DNA of 64,000 bases from Pseudomonadales bacterium (GTDB lineage: Bacteria > Pseudomonadota > Gammaproteobacteria > Pseudomonadales > Halieaceae): the NCBI GenBank assembly GCA_024234855.1, contig JACKNN010000002.1, forward strand, positions 496,001 to 560,000, in the 5' to 3' direction. Positions 62,819-64,000 of the stretch are shown piece after piece. Numbering within the stretch: position 1 is the first letter of the stretch; every line of letters begins with the position of its first letter. The notes under the pieces were generated by a model. That model saw only the letters and a program-made list of their open reading frames with translations, was not told the origin of the DNA and searched no databases. The position numbers were made by a program, and so were the translations under genes.

Positions 62819-63352
62819 ATGGCGAATCCGCTGGAAGGTATAGAAAAGCAGGTCCGGCGGCGGAATTTCGACTCGCCGCCCCTGCACCTGTGGCATCCGG
62901 CATTATCGGGAGACATTCCCATCCGCATTGCTGCCGATGGCACCTGGTACCACGAGGGCGCCGTTATCGCGCGCGATGCGCTGGTCCGGCTGTTCGCCAG
63001 CATCCTGCGCCGGGAGGATGACGGTGAGTACTACCTGGTCACACCCGCTGAAAAATGGCGTATCGCGGTAGATCTCCACCCCCTGATCGTAACGGATGTG
63101 TCGCTACCGAAGGAGGGGGGCGAACTGCTGGCAACGCTCAATACCGGCAGGCACGTGCACATCAATGCGCAGCACCCGCTTTTCCCCGAGCCTGCAGTCG
63201 ATGGAATTCCCGCGATACAACTTGAGCACGGGCTGAGCGCGATGCTCAATCGGGCGGCCTGGTACCGGCTGGCTGACATGGCCAGGGAAGAGGGCGGGGA
63301 ACTGGTGCTGAGCAGCGGTGAATACCAGTATCGTCTCGGATCGCCGGGGTAA
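62819..63352 (+). CDS. DUF1285-family protein
   Basis: 177 aa. LHLWHPALSGDIPIRIAADGTWYHEGAVIAR is the DUF1285 signature; two repeats of a small beta domain. Function unknown. 20 bases after the dehydrogenase gene, so co-transcribed. No membrane segment or signal. Confidence 0.85.
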   Translation: MANPLEGIEKQVRRRNFDSPPLHLWHPALSGDIPIRIAADGTWYHEGAVIARDALVRLFASILRREDDGEYYLVTPAEKWRIAVDLHPLIVTDVSLPKEGGELLATLNTGRHVHINAQHPLFPEPAVDGIPAIQLEHGLSAMLNRAAWYRLADMAREEGGELVLSSGEYQYRLGSPG

Positions 63353-63383
63353 ATCTACCACCGCGATCCGGGGCACAACCGAA

Positions 63384-64000
63384 TTACATATTGGGGTAAT
63401 TCGGCCCGCCAAAACCTTCCGGTGTTACCCACACGATATTTTGTGACGGATCCTTGATATCGCAGGTCTTGCAATGCACGCAGTTCTGGGCGTTGATCTG
63501 GAAGCGTTTCCCGTTGGCATCCTCAACGATCTCGTAAACCCCCGCGGGGCAGTAGCGCTGTGCGGGCTCGTCGTACAAGGGCAAATTCGTCGCCAGTGGA
63601 ATCGCCGGGTCGAGCAGTGTCAGGTGGCAGGGCTGGTCTTCCTCGTGGTTGGTATTCGACAGGAACACCGAGGTCAGCCGGTCAAAGCTGATTTTGTTGT
63701 CGGGTTTCGGGTAGTCGATTTTTTTACACTCGGCCGCCGGCTTCATCGCTGCGTAATCCGGTCTGCTATCGTTCAGGGTAAAGGGCAGCTTACCGCCGAA
63801 AATATTCTGGTCTATCCAGACCATCGCCGAGCCCAGCAAAATGCCGAACTTGTGCATGAAACCGGAAAAATTGCGGGTGGTGTAGAGTTCCTCATGCAGC
63901 CACGATGCCTCCATTTTGCTGGCATAGGAGGCGAGGTCGGCCGGGGCAGTCTCACCCTGTGCCAGTGCTTCAACGACCGCTTCAGCCGCCAGCATGCCGC
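63384..64000 (-). CDS. electron transfer flavoprotein-ubiquinone oxidoreductase (C-terminal part)
   Basis: The frame is open to the right edge, so the start is outside the window. The visible 205 residues include the C-terminal 4Fe-4S domain: CPAGVYE, then NCVHCKTCDIKDPSQNIVW (Cys ligands) and the usual end GGPNYPNM. It transfers electrons from acyl-CoA dehydrogenases via ETF to ubiquinone in the inner membrane, matching the beta-oxidation-type operon at 9-15 kb. Confidence 0.95.
   Translation of the reverse strand, partial: GMLAAEAVVEALAQGETAPADLASYASKMEASWLHEELYTTRNFSGFMHKFGILLGSAMVWIDQNIFGGKLPFTLNDSRPDYAAMKPAAECKKIDYPKPDNKISFDRLTSVFLSNTNHEEDQPCHLTLLDPAIPLATNLPLYDEPAQRYCPAGVYEIVEDANGKRFQINAQNCVHCKTCDIKDPSQNIVWVTPEGFGGPNYPNM

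Noticed and set aside
60520..63003. An 827-codon open frame on the minus strand across ppiD and the dehydrogenase gene.
   Set aside because: It is antisense to two clear genes, has low-complexity composition and no family-like motifs; it is a product of high GC codon use.

Overview
The window is an ordinary chromosomal segment of a GC-rich marine-type gammaproteobacterium. The housekeeping blocks tig-clpP-clpX-lon-hupB-ppiD, rne/rluC, yceD-rpmF-fabD-fabG-acpP-fabF-pabC-mltG-tmk-holB-pilZ and tusDCBE all have gammaproteobacterial content and order. The abundance of acyl-CoA enzymes, LLM-class flavin oxidoreductases, a nitronate monooxygenase and a DUF1214-type remnant suggests the Cellvibrionales/Halieaceae (Haliea-Halioglobus-like) group. 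That placement is an inference from gene content; no 16S gene is present. No prophage, insertion sequence, CRISPR array or integrase was seen.

Layout. 1-8 kb: end of an aldonolactone-oxidase-like gene followed by a membrane-anchored D-serine-dehydratase-like PLP enzyme, a glyoxalase II, a CorA/ZntB transporter, DAHP synthase, an LLM oxidoreductase, an AI-2E/PerM permease and a DUF481 outer-membrane protein. 8-15.3 kb: an AraC regulator divergent from a catabolic operon (acyl-CoA dehydrogenase, saccharopine-dehydrogenase-like protein, acyl-CoA ligase, thiolase, SDR) that looks like degradation of an unidentified carboxylic acid or lipid. 15.4-19.2 kb: a VOC protein, a PAP2 phosphatase, a small secreted protein bracketed by TGATCA-type palindromes, and an OmpR-type two-component system. 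19.2-22.7 kb: a second LLM oxidoreductase, a truncated DUF1214-type gene abutting a nitronate monooxygenase, and a PadR regulator with two tandem operator-like dyads. 22.8-25.8 kb: a 48-residue peptide gene whose ribosome-binding site lies in a perfect hairpin, then exeA/gspA and gspB. 25.8-30.8 kb: alkaline phosphatase, glnK-amt, an all-alpha dUTPase and a winged-helix plus nuclease-like protein.

30.8-39 kb, mostly minus strand: phhB, a compact tusDCBE-ybiB-trmA operon, yccA, tRNA-Ser(UGA) and rne. 39-50 kb: rluC, a HAD phosphatase, maf, then the yceD/rpmF/fab/holB cluster. It lacks plsX and fabH between rpmF and fabD and lacks tatD at the end. 50-52.7 kb: an intergenic region with a minus-strand terminator, a cytosolic GH84 (O-GlcNAcase-like) enzyme and a phosphomannose-isomerase-like protein. 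52.8-64 kb: tRNA-Leu(UAG), the trigger factor/Clp/Lon proteostasis block, HU, PpiD, a SerA-type dehydrogenase, a DUF1285 protein and the end of ETF-ubiquinone oxidoreductase, which fits the acyl-CoA dehydrogenase seen earlier because both feed electrons from beta-oxidation to quinone.

The most unusual signals are regulatory: the hairpin over the start of the 48-aa peptide gene, the palindrome pairs around the small secreted protein, a consensus promoter placed so that yceD mRNA would be leaderless, the PadR tandem dyads, and an orphan minus-strand terminator that could end an unannotated small RNA. No clearly new multi-gene defence or biosynthetic system was found.
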